From: Streptomyces sp. NBC_01446
GTDB taxonomy: Bacteria > Actinomycetota > Actinomycetes > Streptomycetales > Streptomycetaceae
NCBI RefSeq assembly: GCF_026340095.1
Contig: NZ_JAPEPO010000003.1
Coordinates: 806,001-870,000 of the forward strand
Direction of reading: 5' to 3'
Length of the DNA stretch: 64,000 nt
Shown one piece after another: positions 51,858 to 61,440 of the stretch. The notes beneath the pieces were generated by a model. The model saw only the letters and a program-made list of their open reading frames with translations, was not told the DNA's origin and did no database searches. The position numbers were made by a program, and so were the translations under genes. Each line of letters starts with the position of its first letter. The first letter of the stretch is position 1.

Positions 51858-51928
51858 ACTTGCCAGCCTTCCCCCAGGAATCACGCGCTGATACTAGATG
51901 GAGTGGGGTGAGGCGGTGTCTTGATTGG

Positions 51929-52034
51929 CTGTACCTGTACCTGTACCTGTAGCTGTACCTGCCCCTGCCGCTGCCGCTGCCGCTGCCGCTGCCCCTGCCC
52001 CTGCCCCTGCCCCTGCCCCTGCCCCTGCCCCTGC
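51929..52034. repeat. Hexamer repeat tract (CTGTAC / CTGCCG / CTGCCC)
   Basis: About 106 bp of imperfect hexamers: CTGTAC-type units first, then CTGCCG about four times, then CTGCCC about eight times. The minus strand of the last part is (GGGGCA)n, with at least eight consecutive runs of four G, so it could fold into G-quadruplexes. It lies between two divergent gene starts (51857 and 52156) and would be transcribed or melted at either promoter. Confidence 0.9.
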
Positions 52035-52155
52035 GAGGGAAAGCGTCCCCGCTGCAACCTCGTGCCCAAATGCCGTACGAACGCGGCCTGTTGCCTCCGA
52101 ATGCACCGTGCGAGGATGATCGCTTCTTTCTAGGGGCGGATAAAGGGGGTGGCAC

Positions 52156-53172
52156 TTGAAGCGGAGATCGCTGCTGCGGGCAGTGGTGACCACCGGAGTG
52201 GCGGCGGCAGCCGGCGCGGCCGACGTGCGGTCAGCGGCCGCCGCTACGGACTATCTGATCGTGGTCGTCGAACAGGCCGCCAATCAGATCCAGCGCTTCA
52301 GCAACAGCACGACCGACTGGAACACCTCCCCCGAGTGGCACTGGAGCGCGCCCAGCACGGACTCCTGGAAATATCTCGCCGACGCCAAGCGCCGGCTCAC
52401 GGCCAACTGGGACGATGTCCTGGTGTGCTGCGCGAACGGCACCGCGAGTACGGGTGGACGCGCCGCCATGGTCCGCGAGAGCGACCAGGCAGTCGTCTGG
52501 ACGGCGGTCGTACCGGGCAATCCTCACTCGGTGGAGCGGATCGACGGACACGGTGCGATCGTCACCGCCTCTGCCAAGCAGAGGGCCACCGGCGACAGTT
52601 ACGAGAATGGCGGCGGCATCAACCTCTTCGTACCCAGCACACACGGCGGCCTGCCACCGACCTCGTTCGCCGACAGCATCAGCACTGGCTTCCCCGGTGC
52701 CCACGGCGTGCTCTGGGACGACTCCAACGAATGCCTGTTGGCCATCGGCGACAACGAGCTGCGGGCCTACCGCCTGGTGACGATCAGCAGCGGCATCATC
52801 ACCGGTCTCTCGAAGGTGGCGACGCTGGCCTTCAGCGGCACAGGGCACGACCTGCAGCCGGACTACGCCTCCCCCGACATCCTGTACACCGTGGGCGGAG
52901 ACGCCGGTAATCCCGACCACGGGATATGGAAGACCCGTCTCACTTTCAACAGCGCCGCCGCTACCTGGACCTTCGCCTCTCCGGCCAGGCTGTACGACTG
53001 GTACTTCACGAAGTCCTTCAGCAGGCTCCCCGACGGAACGGAATTCTGGGTCGACGCCCCGAGCGCGGCGACCTGGTGGAACGACACGGTCGGCTTCTCC
53101 GGCCGGTCCGATTCGGTCCGGACCGGCGCGAAATTCTACAAGGCCCGCTTCTGGTCCCACGTCCTCTCTTGA
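52156..53172 (+). CDS. Secreted Tat-signal protein, DUF6528-like
   Basis: 338 residues from a TTG with AGGGGG upstream. MKRRSLLRAVVTTGVAAAAG is a Tat signal. The mature part looks like a beta-propeller-type secreted protein (DYLIVVVEQAANQIQRFSNS, PEWHWSAPSTDSWKYLADAK, GAHGVLWDDSNECLLAIGDN, TGHDLQPDYASPDILYTVGG, DHGIWKTRLTFNSAAATW). I recall this set as DUF6528; the function is unknown. Repeated W-strand motifs and no enzyme signature suggest binding. It is monocistronic, and a hairpin lies four bases after the stop. Confidence 0.75.
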   Translation: MKRRSLLRAVVTTGVAAAAGAADVRSAAAATDYLIVVVEQAANQIQRFSNSTTDWNTSPEWHWSAPSTDSWKYLADAKRRLTANWDDVLVCCANGTASTGGRAAMVRESDQAVVWTAVVPGNPHSVERIDGHGAIVTASAKQRATGDSYENGGGINLFVPSTHGGLPPTSFADSISTGFPGAHGVLWDDSNECLLAIGDNELRAYRLVTISSGIITGLSKVATLAFSGTGHDLQPDYASPDILYTVGGDAGNPDHGIWKTRLTFNSAAATWTFASPARLYDWYFTKSFSRLPDGTEFWVDAPSAATWWNDTVGFSGRSDSVRTGAKFYKARFWSHVLS

Positions 53173-53198
53173 CATCTCCCCCAGCTGAAGCAGGGGGA
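53168..53198 (+). mobile_element. IS200/IS605-type end hairpin, or terminator
   Basis: CTTGACATC is followed by TCCCCC-AGCTGAAGCA-GGGGGA (53177-53198), a stem of six G:C-rich pairs with an inner GC-TGAA-GC. I recall this string as an end hairpin of IS200/IS605 elements in Streptomyces. It also sits where a terminator of the gene at 52156 would be. No tnpA or tnpB is present. Confidence 0.45.
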
Positions 53199-53630
53199 TT
53201 CATTCCTCGCGGAGTGAACTTTCTGCTTCATCGACAGCCGCTGCCCCGAATGAACGGCGAGGGACGTTGGTACGCCCAGCAGTCTTACGCAAGCTCCACA
53301 GACCTGACATCCCGCCAGCCCGGCGGTAGACCCGGCCAGCTTGGTTGTCGCCAGCCGGGCAGGGTCGAGCATACAAGTCGCGGACGGCGCGTGGGACGGG
53401 TATCCGCCCAGAGGGCGAATACCCGCTCGCTGCCCTGCTCCGCAGGAGTCCGTTTCCTCTCCACCCTGAAGAGCGGACTATCCACGGAGGAATCCCGATG
53501 AATCCGTCCGCATCGGAAACCCAGCGGTGCTCGGACGTTCAGCGGCTGCCCGCGAACGACGAACGGCCCGCCTCTCCGGCACGATCGCCGGAGGGGGGCC
53601 GCTGTCGGTCGCGGTCGCGTACGTCCGTGA
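53173..53630. other. Region between secreted protein and broken protease
   Basis: About 430 bp of probable IS debris following the hairpin, with no coding frame that I can support. The left end of the protease pseudogene follows directly. Confidence 0.35.
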
Positions 53631-56480
53631 TCAGACGGCGGGCAGCTTCGCCACCACGATCTTCGTCGAGCCCTGCGCCGTGGTGTCGGTCGCGTAGAAC
53701 GCCACCTCACCGCGATCGTTGACGGCGTTGCCCTCGGTGGGCACCCAGTGGGTGCGGTCCACCATCGCGCCGAGGTCGTACATCCGGCCCTGCGGGTCCC
53801 ACACCACGGCCGTGGTGACGTCGGGCTGGAGTTCGGCGTTTCCGACGATCCAGCCGTCGTCGTTCACCTTCAGCGCCTTGGCGCTGAACCCGAAGTCGGG
53901 CAGGCGCGTCATGGTGCCGCCCGGCTTCAGGACGAACGCGTCGTCGCCGCTGGTGCCGACGACCTCACCGGAGGCGTTGACCGACTCGGCCGTGCTGTCG
54001 ACCATGCCGGGCAGCGTGCCCAGGTCGCTGATCGTTCCGTCCGCGCTCCACTTGACGGCGCGGCGCCTGCCGTCCTTGGAGGAGTGTCCGACGACGACAC
54101 CGGCGTCGTTGATGGCGATCGGCTCGGTCAGCGTGCGGGAGTCGGTCAGGTGGGGCAGCTTGCGGAAACCGTCCTTCGCGGACCAGGTGAAGGCGTCGTT
54201 GACTTCCAGGTTGCCGCCGGTCGCCGGGTTCTTGATGTACCCGGTGGCGTTGCCGACGACCGTGCCCGCGTCGTTGACGGCGAACGCGCGGTCGTAGCTG
54301 TACGCCTCCCAGTCGGGCAGCGGCAGCGTGGTGAGCTTGCCGTCCGTGTCCCAGACACCGGCGCGGGTGCCGCCCTCCGTCCGGGTCACCTGGCCGGTGC
54401 CCCACGTCCCCGAGGCACTCTGCCCGAGGACGTAGCCGTTGCGCAGGCCGGTGTTGTCGAGGAGGGTGATGCCGTGCTCGGCGTCCCAGCGCATCGGCCG
54501 GGTGGCGCCGGACACCTGCTGGGAGCCCGCGATCCGGCCCTGGTCGTCCATGCCGAACGCGACCGCGGGGCCGAACGACGCCGTGACGTCGAGCGTCGGC
54601 TGGGTGACCTTGCCGAGCAGCACGTCCGCGCCGCCCAGCGTCGAACCGGCGTCGCTCGCCAGCGAGAACCGGCCGACGAGACGGGTGCCCGAGGGCGGCG
54701 CGGTCTCCGCGACGAGCCGCCCTGCGACCTTCACCGACTGGCCGGAGTACAGCTTCACCGGCTTCTCGTCGTCCACCGTCACCGTGCCCAGCGACTTCGA
54801 GAATATCGTGGCCTGGATGTCGAACGCGGTGGAGCCGGACGGCACATCGGTGCCCGCGATGAACAGAAGGTAGTAGCCCGGCTTCGGGTCCTTCAGGGTC
54901 AGCGATTCACGGAAGCCGCCGTTGGTGGAGGAGGCGATCAGTGCGCCGGACTGGGCGATCAGGTACAGGTCGAGGTCGGCGTCCGGGTCAGAGGCGTTGC
55001 CAAGTGACACCTCGAGACGGGTCGCGTCGCGCGGCACCGTGATCTGCTTGCCCGTCATCGACTGGTCGGTGACGGTCGGGTGGGCCTGCGACAGGGCGCC
55101 CAGAGGGCCACCCGTGGCGTGGGCGGTCACCGGCGCGAACCGGTTGACGGCCGTCAACGCCTTCTCGGCGGGCGCGTGCACGGCGGCCTCGTCGATCACC
55201 GACGACGCGGGGTCGAGCGTGGCCCCCAGCACGGTGGCGGTCAGCCGGTACGGGTTCTCCTGGACCGGCGACGTGCGCCGCGACTCCACCTCGAACTCCC
55301 AGACGCCGGGCATCGGTTGCTCGTACGCACGCGAGTCGGGGGCTCAGTCCGCGGTGTCGGAGAAGTGCGTGTAGCAGCGGCTGACCGCACTGTCGTCCAC
55401 GGGCATGCCCTGCGGGTCGACGGCGAGGAAGCGGGTCTGGCTGTCCCCCACGACGCCGCTCAGGTCGACCTTGAGCGCCGCGGCGCCCTCGGGCACCGTC
55501 ACGAACACCGACCGCGTCTGGTTACGGTCCACCGCCCCCTTCGCCGAGACCGCGTACGACGGCTTCGCCGGGTCGGCGGCCGCCACGACGGTGACCGGGA
55601 CGAGCTTGTCGACGCCGGGCGTCAGCGGGTCGTCGACGCGCAGCAGCGCAGAGTGCGCGCCCGTCGAACGGGCCCGCGCCCCCACGGTGACCGTGGTCTC
55701 CTTGCCCTTGGTGAGCGCCACGGTGTGCGGGGCGCTGAAGGTGCCGTCGTTGCCCACCCATGACAGCAGCGTGAGGGCACTGCCGGAGCCGGTGCGGGTC
55801 AGCCGGACGTCGTAGTTCTTGCTGCGGTCGGTGAACCTGGCCGCCGTCGCCCGCGGCGCATCGGTTGTACACGCCGGTGCCGGACTTCGGGGTGGCGAGC
55901 ATCCCGGCGAGCGCACCACAGACCGGGGCCCGCACGGTGTACGCGGTCGGGTCGACGTGCTTCGCGAGCAGCTTCCACGCCGCCGGTACGGAGACGAGGC
56001 CCGCGCCTTGCGCATAGGCGGGCTGGTCGTCGAGGAACGTCGCCGAGCTCATCAGGGCGGTACGCAGTGCGGCGGGCGTCACCTTCGTGCCGGTGGCGGA
56101 CGCGGCCGACAGGAGCAGCGCAACGACGCCCGTGGCCTGTGGCGACGTCATCGACGTACCGTTGAACATGCCGTACCCGGGGGGGCAGTTCGTAGCCCGC
56201 CTCCGGTACGCCCTCGCCCGGCATCCAGGTCGGTATGGACGACACTGCGGCACCCGGGGCGACGACCTCCGGCTTCATGCCGCCGTCCTCGCGCGGACCG
56301 CGCGCCGAGAACGGGAACAGGGGCTGACGTGCCGTCACCCGCGAGCCGTATTCGGCCCACCAGGTGTCCTTGCTGACGGACGCGCCCACCGCGAGTGACG
56401 GGACATGCAGGTGTCCTTCCGGGGTGTATGTGTTCCGCGGGTCTACCGAGCCGGACGGGCCCGGCGCAGCAATAACTGGT
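53631..56480 (-). pseudogene. Subtilisin-like (S8) exported protease, broken
   Basis: Reading leftwards from about 56480: HLHVPSLAVGASVSKDTWWA and SARGPREDGGMKPEVVAPGA. A frame change in a run of seven G (56179-56185) leads to the catalytic-Ser motif YGMFNGTSMTSPQATGVVAL, and another near 55860 to the Fn3-like C-terminal domain. A Cys-to-TGA change (55344-55346, in TAD-stop-APDSRAYEQP) interrupts it, after which about 570 codons remain open in the same frame: a prepeptidase-type Ig domain (DADLDLYLIAQSG) and a HAF-repeat propeller (AFAVNDAGTVVGNATGYI, PIAINDAGVVVGHSS). The signal, propeptide, Asp and His parts are deleted. It cannot be an active protease. Confidence 0.82.
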
Positions 56481-56565
56481 GGCAGCTTCTCGCCACGTCG
56501 CCAAGTCGCCACCGAACCTTCAGGCTGCTTCGGTGAGGCCGGAACTGGTGCGTACGGGTGGTGCC

Positions 56566-57669
56566 CTAGAACCCCAGTGCCACGTGCCCCACAGCGCGCC
56601 CATCCTCGCCCAAGAGGCGGCCCATGCGCTTGGCGGTGCGCAGTGTGACAGTGCGGTCCTGGACGGTCAGACGGGGGAACCGCTCGTCGAGCAGTGACTC
56701 CAGGGCCGTGATCCCGTCGAGGTCGCGGAGCCACACCGAGAAGAGCAGGTTGCACGAGCCGGTCACGGAGGCGCACAGCCGGATCTGCGGCAGCCGCGCC
56801 AACGCGCCGCCGGTGGCGTCGAGCTCACCGTGGGGCACGACCGCCCGGTACGTGGCGATGCCCGGCCATCCGGCCGTCTGCTGGGCGAGGTCGCAGCGCA
56901 CCAGGATGTCGCGGTCGCGCAGCTCTCGGCTGATCCGGCGGCGCACCGTGGACTCGCTCAGGCCGGTGCGCGCGGCGAGTTCGGCCCAGCCGACGCGGCC
57001 GTCGGCACCGAGAGCCTCCAGGAGGCGGCGGTCGACGTCTCCGCGTGGCACGTGCGCGAACGGGCCACCGCCGGGCCTGCCGGCCGGGCGCGGCGCGGCG
57101 AGCCGGGCGCGACCCGCCGGTTCCAGGGCCCGCACCTTCCAGCCACTGCCCTCCTGGTAGATCCGCACGCCGAGCCGGGTGCGGGTGGCGCGCACGCCCG
57201 GCAGCGGCCCGAGGTCGGTGCCGATGCGGCGGCCGAGCGCGGACAGGTCAGGGGCGACGACAGTCAGGAACAGGTCGAAGTCGCCGACGACGTGTTCGAC
57301 GCTGGCCACCCACGGCAGGGCGGTGAGCCGCTCGCTCAGCTCGGCGAGGCGCCGCGGCCGGCAGGTGACCTCCACGTAGCCGACGGTCGCGGTGGCGGGC
57401 CCGGCGTATGCCGTCACCCAGGCCAGGCCCGCACGCTCCAGGCGTGCCCAGCGGCGGGCCGCGGTGGTGGCGTCGACGCCTACGGCCGGGCCGATCCGGG
57501 ACCAAGGGGCGCGCGGATCTGTCTGCAGGGCGTCGACGAGCGCGAGGTCGGTCTCCTCGAAGGTCTGGATCTCCCCAAGGCCCCCGACAGTCTCGATCAC
57601 ATCCAGGGGCTCGGCGGAATCCGGATCCAGAACCTGCCCTCTGCCGTTTTCCTGCAATTCGGCCCCCAT
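56566..57669 (-). CDS. Lrp/AsnC-family regulator with duplicated HTH and ligand domains
   Basis: 367 residues containing two Lrp units. Unit 1 (about 35-180) has a winged helix DLALVDALQTDPRAPWSRIG and an AsnC sensor VGYVEVTCRPRRLAELSERL with VVGDFDLFLTVVAPDL. Unit 2 (about 200-350) has a winged helix RRLLEALGADGRVGWAELAA and a sensor with VTGSCNLLFSVWLRDLDGIT. Fused double-Lrp regulators are frequent in Streptomyces next to transport and catabolic genes. It is divergent from the MFS/M20 operon at 57748 across 78 bp, which it most likely regulates. ATG 57667-57669 is used; ATG 57723 would overlap that promoter. Confidence 0.88.
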   Translation of the reverse strand: MGAELQENGRGQVLDPDSAEPLDVIETVGGLGEIQTFEETDLALVDALQTDPRAPWSRIGPAVGVDATTAARRWARLERAGLAWVTAYAGPATATVGYVEVTCRPRRLAELSERLTALPWVASVEHVVGDFDLFLTVVAPDLSALGRRIGTDLGPLPGVRATRTRLGVRIYQEGSGWKVRALEPAGRARLAAPRPAGRPGGGPFAHVPRGDVDRRLLEALGADGRVGWAELAARTGLSESTVRRRISRELRDRDILVRCDLAQQTAGWPGIATYRAVVPHGELDATGGALARLPQIRLCASVTGSCNLLFSVWLRDLDGITALESLLDERFPRLTVQDRTVTLRTAKRMGRLLGEDGRAVGHVALGF

Positions 57670-57747
57670 TCCGTACGGCGGCCGGAATCTGTCCCCACTT
57701 CCGAGCCGCACCACCACCATCACACGCCCACTCTAGAAGGAGTGCCC

Positions 57748-59034
57748 GTGGCTCCACCGTCCCCGGCCCGCAGCAGGGAGCGCCTCGATCGAGGCGCGCG
57801 GATCACCGTCGCGCTGCTCTTCTGCGCCTGGCTGATCGACTACGTCGACCGGCTCGTCATCAATCTCGCGCTCCCCTCGATCGGCGAGGAGTTCGACCTC
57901 AGCCGCGCGGAGCAGGGCCTCGCCGTCTCGGCGTTCTTCCTCGCGTACGCGGCCTGCCAGATTCCCGGCGGGATGCTCGCCGACCGGTTCGGCGCCCGGC
58001 GGGTGACCTGCTGGGCGCTGCTGATCTGGTCGGCGTTCACGGCGCTGACCGGGTTCGCCGGGTCGTTCGCGATCCTGCTGGTGGTGCGGTTCCTGTTCGG
58101 GGCAGCGGAGGGGATCTTCCCCGGCGCCTCGATGAAGGCGATCACCGAGCGGACCACCCCGGGGCAGCGAATGGGCGCCAACGGCGTCGTGCAGTCCGCG
58201 AACGCGATCGGCGCGGTCGCGGCGCCGCTGATCGCCGCCCCGCTGATCACGCACTTCGGCTGGCGCTCGGCGTTCTTCACGGTCGCCGGTGTCGGGGTGT
58301 TCGTGTACGCGGCGGTCCGGCTGTGGCTGCCCGAGCCGCTCGCACGGGACGCCGAGCGCTCCGCCCCGGCCGTGGCCGGCGGCGCCCGCATCGTGCTGCG
58401 CTCCCCCGCCATGTGGGGCTTCGCCGCGATGTTCTTCGGCTACGACATCATCGTGTGGGGCCTGAACACATGGGTGCCGTCGTACCTGAGCCAGGAGCGG
58501 GGCATCTCGTTGACCTCGGCCGGAGCGCTCGCCGTCATCCCGGCGGCCGCGGCGGCCGGAGCCATGATCGTCGGCGGGCGGCTCGCGGACCGGCTCCAGG
58601 GGCACCAGCGCAAGATCGTGGTGCCGTCGATGAGTGTGGCTGCCGTCGCCCTGATCCTGATGGCGACGGCGTCGAGCACGGTCGCCTTCATCCTGTGGAT
58701 GACCGTGGCCACCGCCTCCGCGTCCCTGTCGTACATGCCGGTCTACGCGGTGCCGCTGCGCAGCCTGCCTCCCGAACTCACCGGCGCCGGTGCCGGGTTG
58801 ATCACCTTCGGCGGCCAGTTCGCCGGCGTGATCGCGCCCACCGCGATGGGCCTGCTCGCGGACCGGATGGGCTTCGGCGCCGCCTTCGGCTTCCTGGTGC
58901 TCGGCGCCGTCCTGGCCGGCGTCGTCGCCGTCGTCACCCCTCAGGACACCGACTCCTTCCGCCGTTCGCTGCGGCTGCCCGAGCCCGCCGACGCCGTCCC
59001 CACCCCCCGCCCCGTAGAAAGCGAGAAGGCATGA
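57748..59034 (+). CDS. MFS transporter, ACS (anion:cation symporter) type
   Basis: 428 residues with 12 predicted helices. ITVALLFCAWLIDYVDRLVI is helix 1 with the D-x-x-D/R motif of the ACS family, GMLADRFGARRVTCWALLIW is the loop 2-3 MFS signature, and FGGQFAGVIAPTAMGLLADR is late. ACS members carry organic anions such as hexuronates, aromatic acids or tartrate into the cell by proton or sodium symport. GTG 57748 follows AAGGAG by five bases. The TGA overlaps the ATG of the amidohydrolase (ATGA), so import and hydrolysis are coupled; the substrate is probably an N-acyl compound. Confidence 0.9.
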   Translation: MAPPSPARSRERLDRGARITVALLFCAWLIDYVDRLVINLALPSIGEEFDLSRAEQGLAVSAFFLAYAACQIPGGMLADRFGARRVTCWALLIWSAFTALTGFAGSFAILLVVRFLFGAAEGIFPGASMKAITERTTPGQRMGANGVVQSANAIGAVAAPLIAAPLITHFGWRSAFFTVAGVGVFVYAAVRLWLPEPLARDAERSAPAVAGGARIVLRSPAMWGFAAMFFGYDIIVWGLNTWVPSYLSQERGISLTSAGALAVIPAAAAAGAMIVGGRLADRLQGHQRKIVVPSMSVAAVALILMATASSTVAFILWMTVATASASLSYMPVYAVPLRSLPPELTGAGAGLITFGGQFAGVIAPTAMGLLADRMGFGAAFGFLVLGAVLAGVVAVVTPQDTDSFRRSLRLPEPADAVPTPRPVESEKA

Positions 59035-60317
59035 CCACCCCTGCCCCCACCGCCCTCACCGACGGTCTCGACGCGCTGCTGCCCGGCCTGCGTGAGCTGT
59101 ATCGCGACCTGCACACCCACCCCGAGCTCTCGCTCCAGGAGACCCGCACGGCCGCCGTCGCCGCCGCCCGGCTGCGCGCGCAGCCCGGCTGGGAGGTCAC
59201 CGAGGGCGTCGGAGGCACCGGTGTCGTCGGCGTGCTGCGCAACGGCGACGGGCCGACCGTGCTGCTGCGTGCCGACATGGACGGCCTGCCGGTCCTGGAG
59301 GCGACGGGCCTGCCGTACGCGTCCGTGGACCGCGCCATCGACCGCGACGGCAACGATGTACCGACGATGCACGCCTGCGGCCACGACATGCACGTCACCT
59401 GCCTGCTCGGGGTGACCGCGCTGCTCGCGCAGCACCGAGGCGCCTGGCGCGGCACCGTCCTCGCCGTGTTCCAGCCCGCCGAGGAAACTGCCGAAGGCGC
59501 GCGGAACATGCTCGACGACGGCTTCGCGGAGCGCTTCCCGAAGCCCGACATCTGTCTCGGCCAGCACGTGGGCCCGTTCCCGACGGGGGTCGCGGTGACT
59601 CGCCCCGGGCCGCTCATGGCGGCGTCCGACAGCTACCGGGTGCGCCTGTTCGGCCGCGGCGGGCACGGCTCGTCGCCCGAGTCGACGGTGGACCCGGTGG
59701 TGATGGCCGCGGCGGTGGTGCTGCGCCTTCAGACGGTCGTCTCGCGCGAGGTCGGCGCCTCGCAGACGGCCGTCGTGACGGTGGGCTCGATCCACGCCGG
59801 CACGAAGGAGAACATCATCCCGGACGAGGCGGAGCTGAAGCTCAACATCCGCTCCGTGGACCCCGTCGTCCGCGAGAAGGTCCTCGCCGCGGTGTGCCGG
59901 ATCGTGCAGGCCGAGGCCGCGGCGTCGGGTGCGCCCAAGGAGCCGGAGATCACCCCGCTGAACGCCTTCCCGCTCACCGTGAACACCGCGGACGCCACCG
60001 CGACCACGATCGAAGGGCTGCGTGACGTGCTCGGCGAGCATGCCGTGCTGACGCTGCCGCAGCCGATCAACGGCAGCGAGGACTTTGGCCTGTTCGGCAC
60101 CGAGCTGGGCGCACCGTCGGTGTTCTGGCACTTCGGCGGCGCCGACCCGGCCGCGTTCGAGGGCCTCGACCCCGAGGTCCTCGCCACGCGCGGCCTCCCG
60201 GCGAAGCTCCCCATGAACCACTCGCCGCTGTACGCGCCGCTGCAGGACCCGACGATCGAACTGGGCGTACGGGCCCTGCTGGGCGCCGCCCGCGCCTGGC
60301 TCGCCGACGGGGAGTGA
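59031..60317 (+). CDS. M20-family amidohydrolase (IAA-amino-acid/aminoacylase type)
   Basis: 428 residues. RDLHTHPELSLQE is the N-terminal signature, TVLLRADMDGLPVLEATGLP precedes the metal-site MHACGHDMH (Cys116, His118, His121), AEETAEGARNMLDDG holds the Glu pair, and the lid-dimerisation domain spans about 200-320 (VRLFGRGGHGSSPESTVDPV). A late metal ligand His is in PMNHSPLYAP. It hydrolyses N-acyl or N-carbamoyl amino acids in the cytoplasm; the exact acyl group is unknown. Second gene of the operon, followed 12 bp later by a strong hairpin. Confidence 0.92.
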   Translation: MTTPAPTALTDGLDALLPGLRELYRDLHTHPELSLQETRTAAVAAARLRAQPGWEVTEGVGGTGVVGVLRNGDGPTVLLRADMDGLPVLEATGLPYASVDRAIDRDGNDVPTMHACGHDMHVTCLLGVTALLAQHRGAWRGTVLAVFQPAEETAEGARNMLDDGFAERFPKPDICLGQHVGPFPTGVAVTRPGPLMAASDSYRVRLFGRGGHGSSPESTVDPVVMAAAVVLRLQTVVSREVGASQTAVVTVGSIHAGTKENIIPDEAELKLNIRSVDPVVREKVLAAVCRIVQAEAAASGAPKEPEITPLNAFPLTVNTADATATTIEGLRDVLGEHAVLTLPQPINGSEDFGLFGTELGAPSVFWHFGGADPAAFEGLDPEVLATRGLPAKLPMNHSPLYAPLQDPTIELGVRALLGAARAWLADGE

Positions 60318-60325
60318 ACGAGGAA

Positions 60326-60401
60326 CCGGGCTGACCGGCCACTTGTGGGGGCCCGGAACTGTGCGGTTCCGAGCCCTTCACAAGTGGCCGGTCAGCACCG
60401 G
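60326..60401 (+). terminator. Large hairpin after the MFS/M20 operon
   Basis: Arms of 18 bp match perfectly (60330-60347 and 60379-60396, beginning GCTGACCGGCCACTTGTG). Pairing extends outward by CCGG across an A bulge and inward through a second stem (CCGGAAC / GGTTCCG). It is GC-rich with no T-tract, and terminates the operon. Confidence 0.88.
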
Positions 60402-60690
60402 CTTTCACTGATGGTCTCTGGTGCCGCTGCCCACGCCCGATACGAAGGATCCGGCGCCGACGCGGATGCGGCCGCGCCGGCGCCGACACGTCTCGGCGCA
60501 CTCGCCCGCGCCCGCGCCGGCGCCGGCGCCGGCGGGTCAACGGCGGGTGTCGTGTTGTCGCCACGTCGTGATCTCGCCACCGGGTTCCCTTTCTCGTCGC
60601 TCCGCCGTTCACCCATGCTCGTGCGGTGTTCACAGCTCGCCCCCGGAAGCCGCGGCGGCTGCCCTCACGGCCCGGATTGGAGCAAGGAAG
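60402..60690. other. GC-rich gene-free stretch
   Basis: 289 bp with GCGCCGGCGCCG-type alternations at 60510-60540 and no gene. The end carries GCAAGGAAG, the ribosome binding site of the next, truncated gene. Confidence 0.4.
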
Positions 60691-60910
60691 ATGACTCAAG
60701 TCCCCCGCCCCAGACGCCTTTTCGCGCCGTCCGTGGTCACCACGCTCGCCACCCTCGTCGCTCCGGCTCCCTCCGCGTCTGCCGCTCCCCCTCCGGCCGG
60801 CGGCACAGAGGCCCGAAGCGTGCTGTCCTCCCTCGACAACCAGGAACTCCAGGCACTGCACCGGATGGCCACCCTGGATGTGGGTGGTCTGCGCGTCACC
60901 GACAAGGAAC
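60691..60910 (+). pseudogene. Secreted protein, N-terminal remnant
   Basis: ATG 60691 after GGAAG opens a Sec signal peptide (LFAPSVVTTLATLVAPAPSA, cleavage near SASA) and about 30 mature residues (SVLSSLDNQELQALHRMATL). Beyond 60910 the frame only reads through the antisense of a transporter remnant. The rest was deleted; the family is unknown. Confidence 0.55.
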
Positions 60911-61032
60911 CCGTAGACCATCCAGTCGTACCACTCGACGGCGTTGCCGCCGCCGAGAGCCAGCAGAGCGCGACGGTGGGAGAGGGAGGGGTTTCCGGCG
61001 GCGACAGGGGTTCTGCCGATGAGTGATGCCAT
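60910..61032 (-). pseudogene. MHS-type MFS transporter, N-terminal remnant
   Basis: From ATG 61030-61032 (GAGGTG upstream) about 40 residues read SLSHRRALLALGGGNAVEWY and DWMVYGFL, the first helix and its conserved N-x-V/L-E-W-Y/F-D-W motif of metabolite:H+ symporters. The sense ends at about 60910, where the plus-strand secreted protein is also cut. This marks a deletion joint. Confidence 0.65.
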
Positions 61033-61139
61033 AGCGGGGCACCTCATGGGGAAGGCGCACGGATCGAGGCCGTGCGGTACCGGCACCCGGTCCTGCGGCC
61101 GGGCGTTGGGGAGGGGACGGGGCCGGGCGAGGCCCGTGC

Positions 61140-61440
61140 CTACCAGCTGGGCGGAGTGATCACCCAGATCGAAGTGGCGGGCTCGTCACCGGGGTTGACG
61201 TACCAGTGAGGTGTGCTGCAGGAGTAGGTGATGGAGTCGCCCGCCTCGAGCCGGTGACGGACGCCGTCGAGATACACGTCCTTCACCCCCGAGAGCACGA
61301 TGCCGAACTCCTCACCGTTGTGACGGAAGGGAGTGGCGCTGGTGTCGTGGCCCGGCATCAGGGGCAGACAGTCACCACTTCGGAATCCACTTGCGGGGAT
61401 AGGGACTTCCAGGGAAAGGGCTCCCGGCCTCGCCCTCGGC
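61140..61440 (-). pseudogene. Cupin domain of an XRE-cupin regulator, truncated
   Basis: About 95 residues (GALSLEVPIPASGFRSGDCL, FRHNGEEFGIVLSGVKDVYL, LEAGDSITYSCSTPHWYVNP) form the C-terminal cupin of a sugar- or small-molecule-responsive XRE regulator. The N-terminal HTH is missing: upstream DNA codes another protein scrap in a different frame. It lies 190 bp from the thiamine-diphosphate enzyme gene, which it may once have controlled. Confidence 0.65.

Noticed and set aside
51925..52133. Ala-Pro or Cys-Pro repeat proteins across the hexamer tract
   Set aside because: All frames of a hexamer repeat stay open and give dipeptide repeats. None has a ribosome binding site or a non-repeat domain.
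56830..57747. N-terminal extension of the MFS transporter
   Set aside because: It is antisense to the Lrp regulator and lacks transporter features. AAGGAG and GTG at 57748 give the proper start.
57408..60317. 969-codon plus-strand frame seeming to fuse an Arg-rich protein to the M20 amidohydrolase
   Set aside because: The first 540 codons are an out-of-frame shadow of the MFS gene, whose own frame is clearly coding. The amidohydrolase has its own ATG overlapping the MFS stop.
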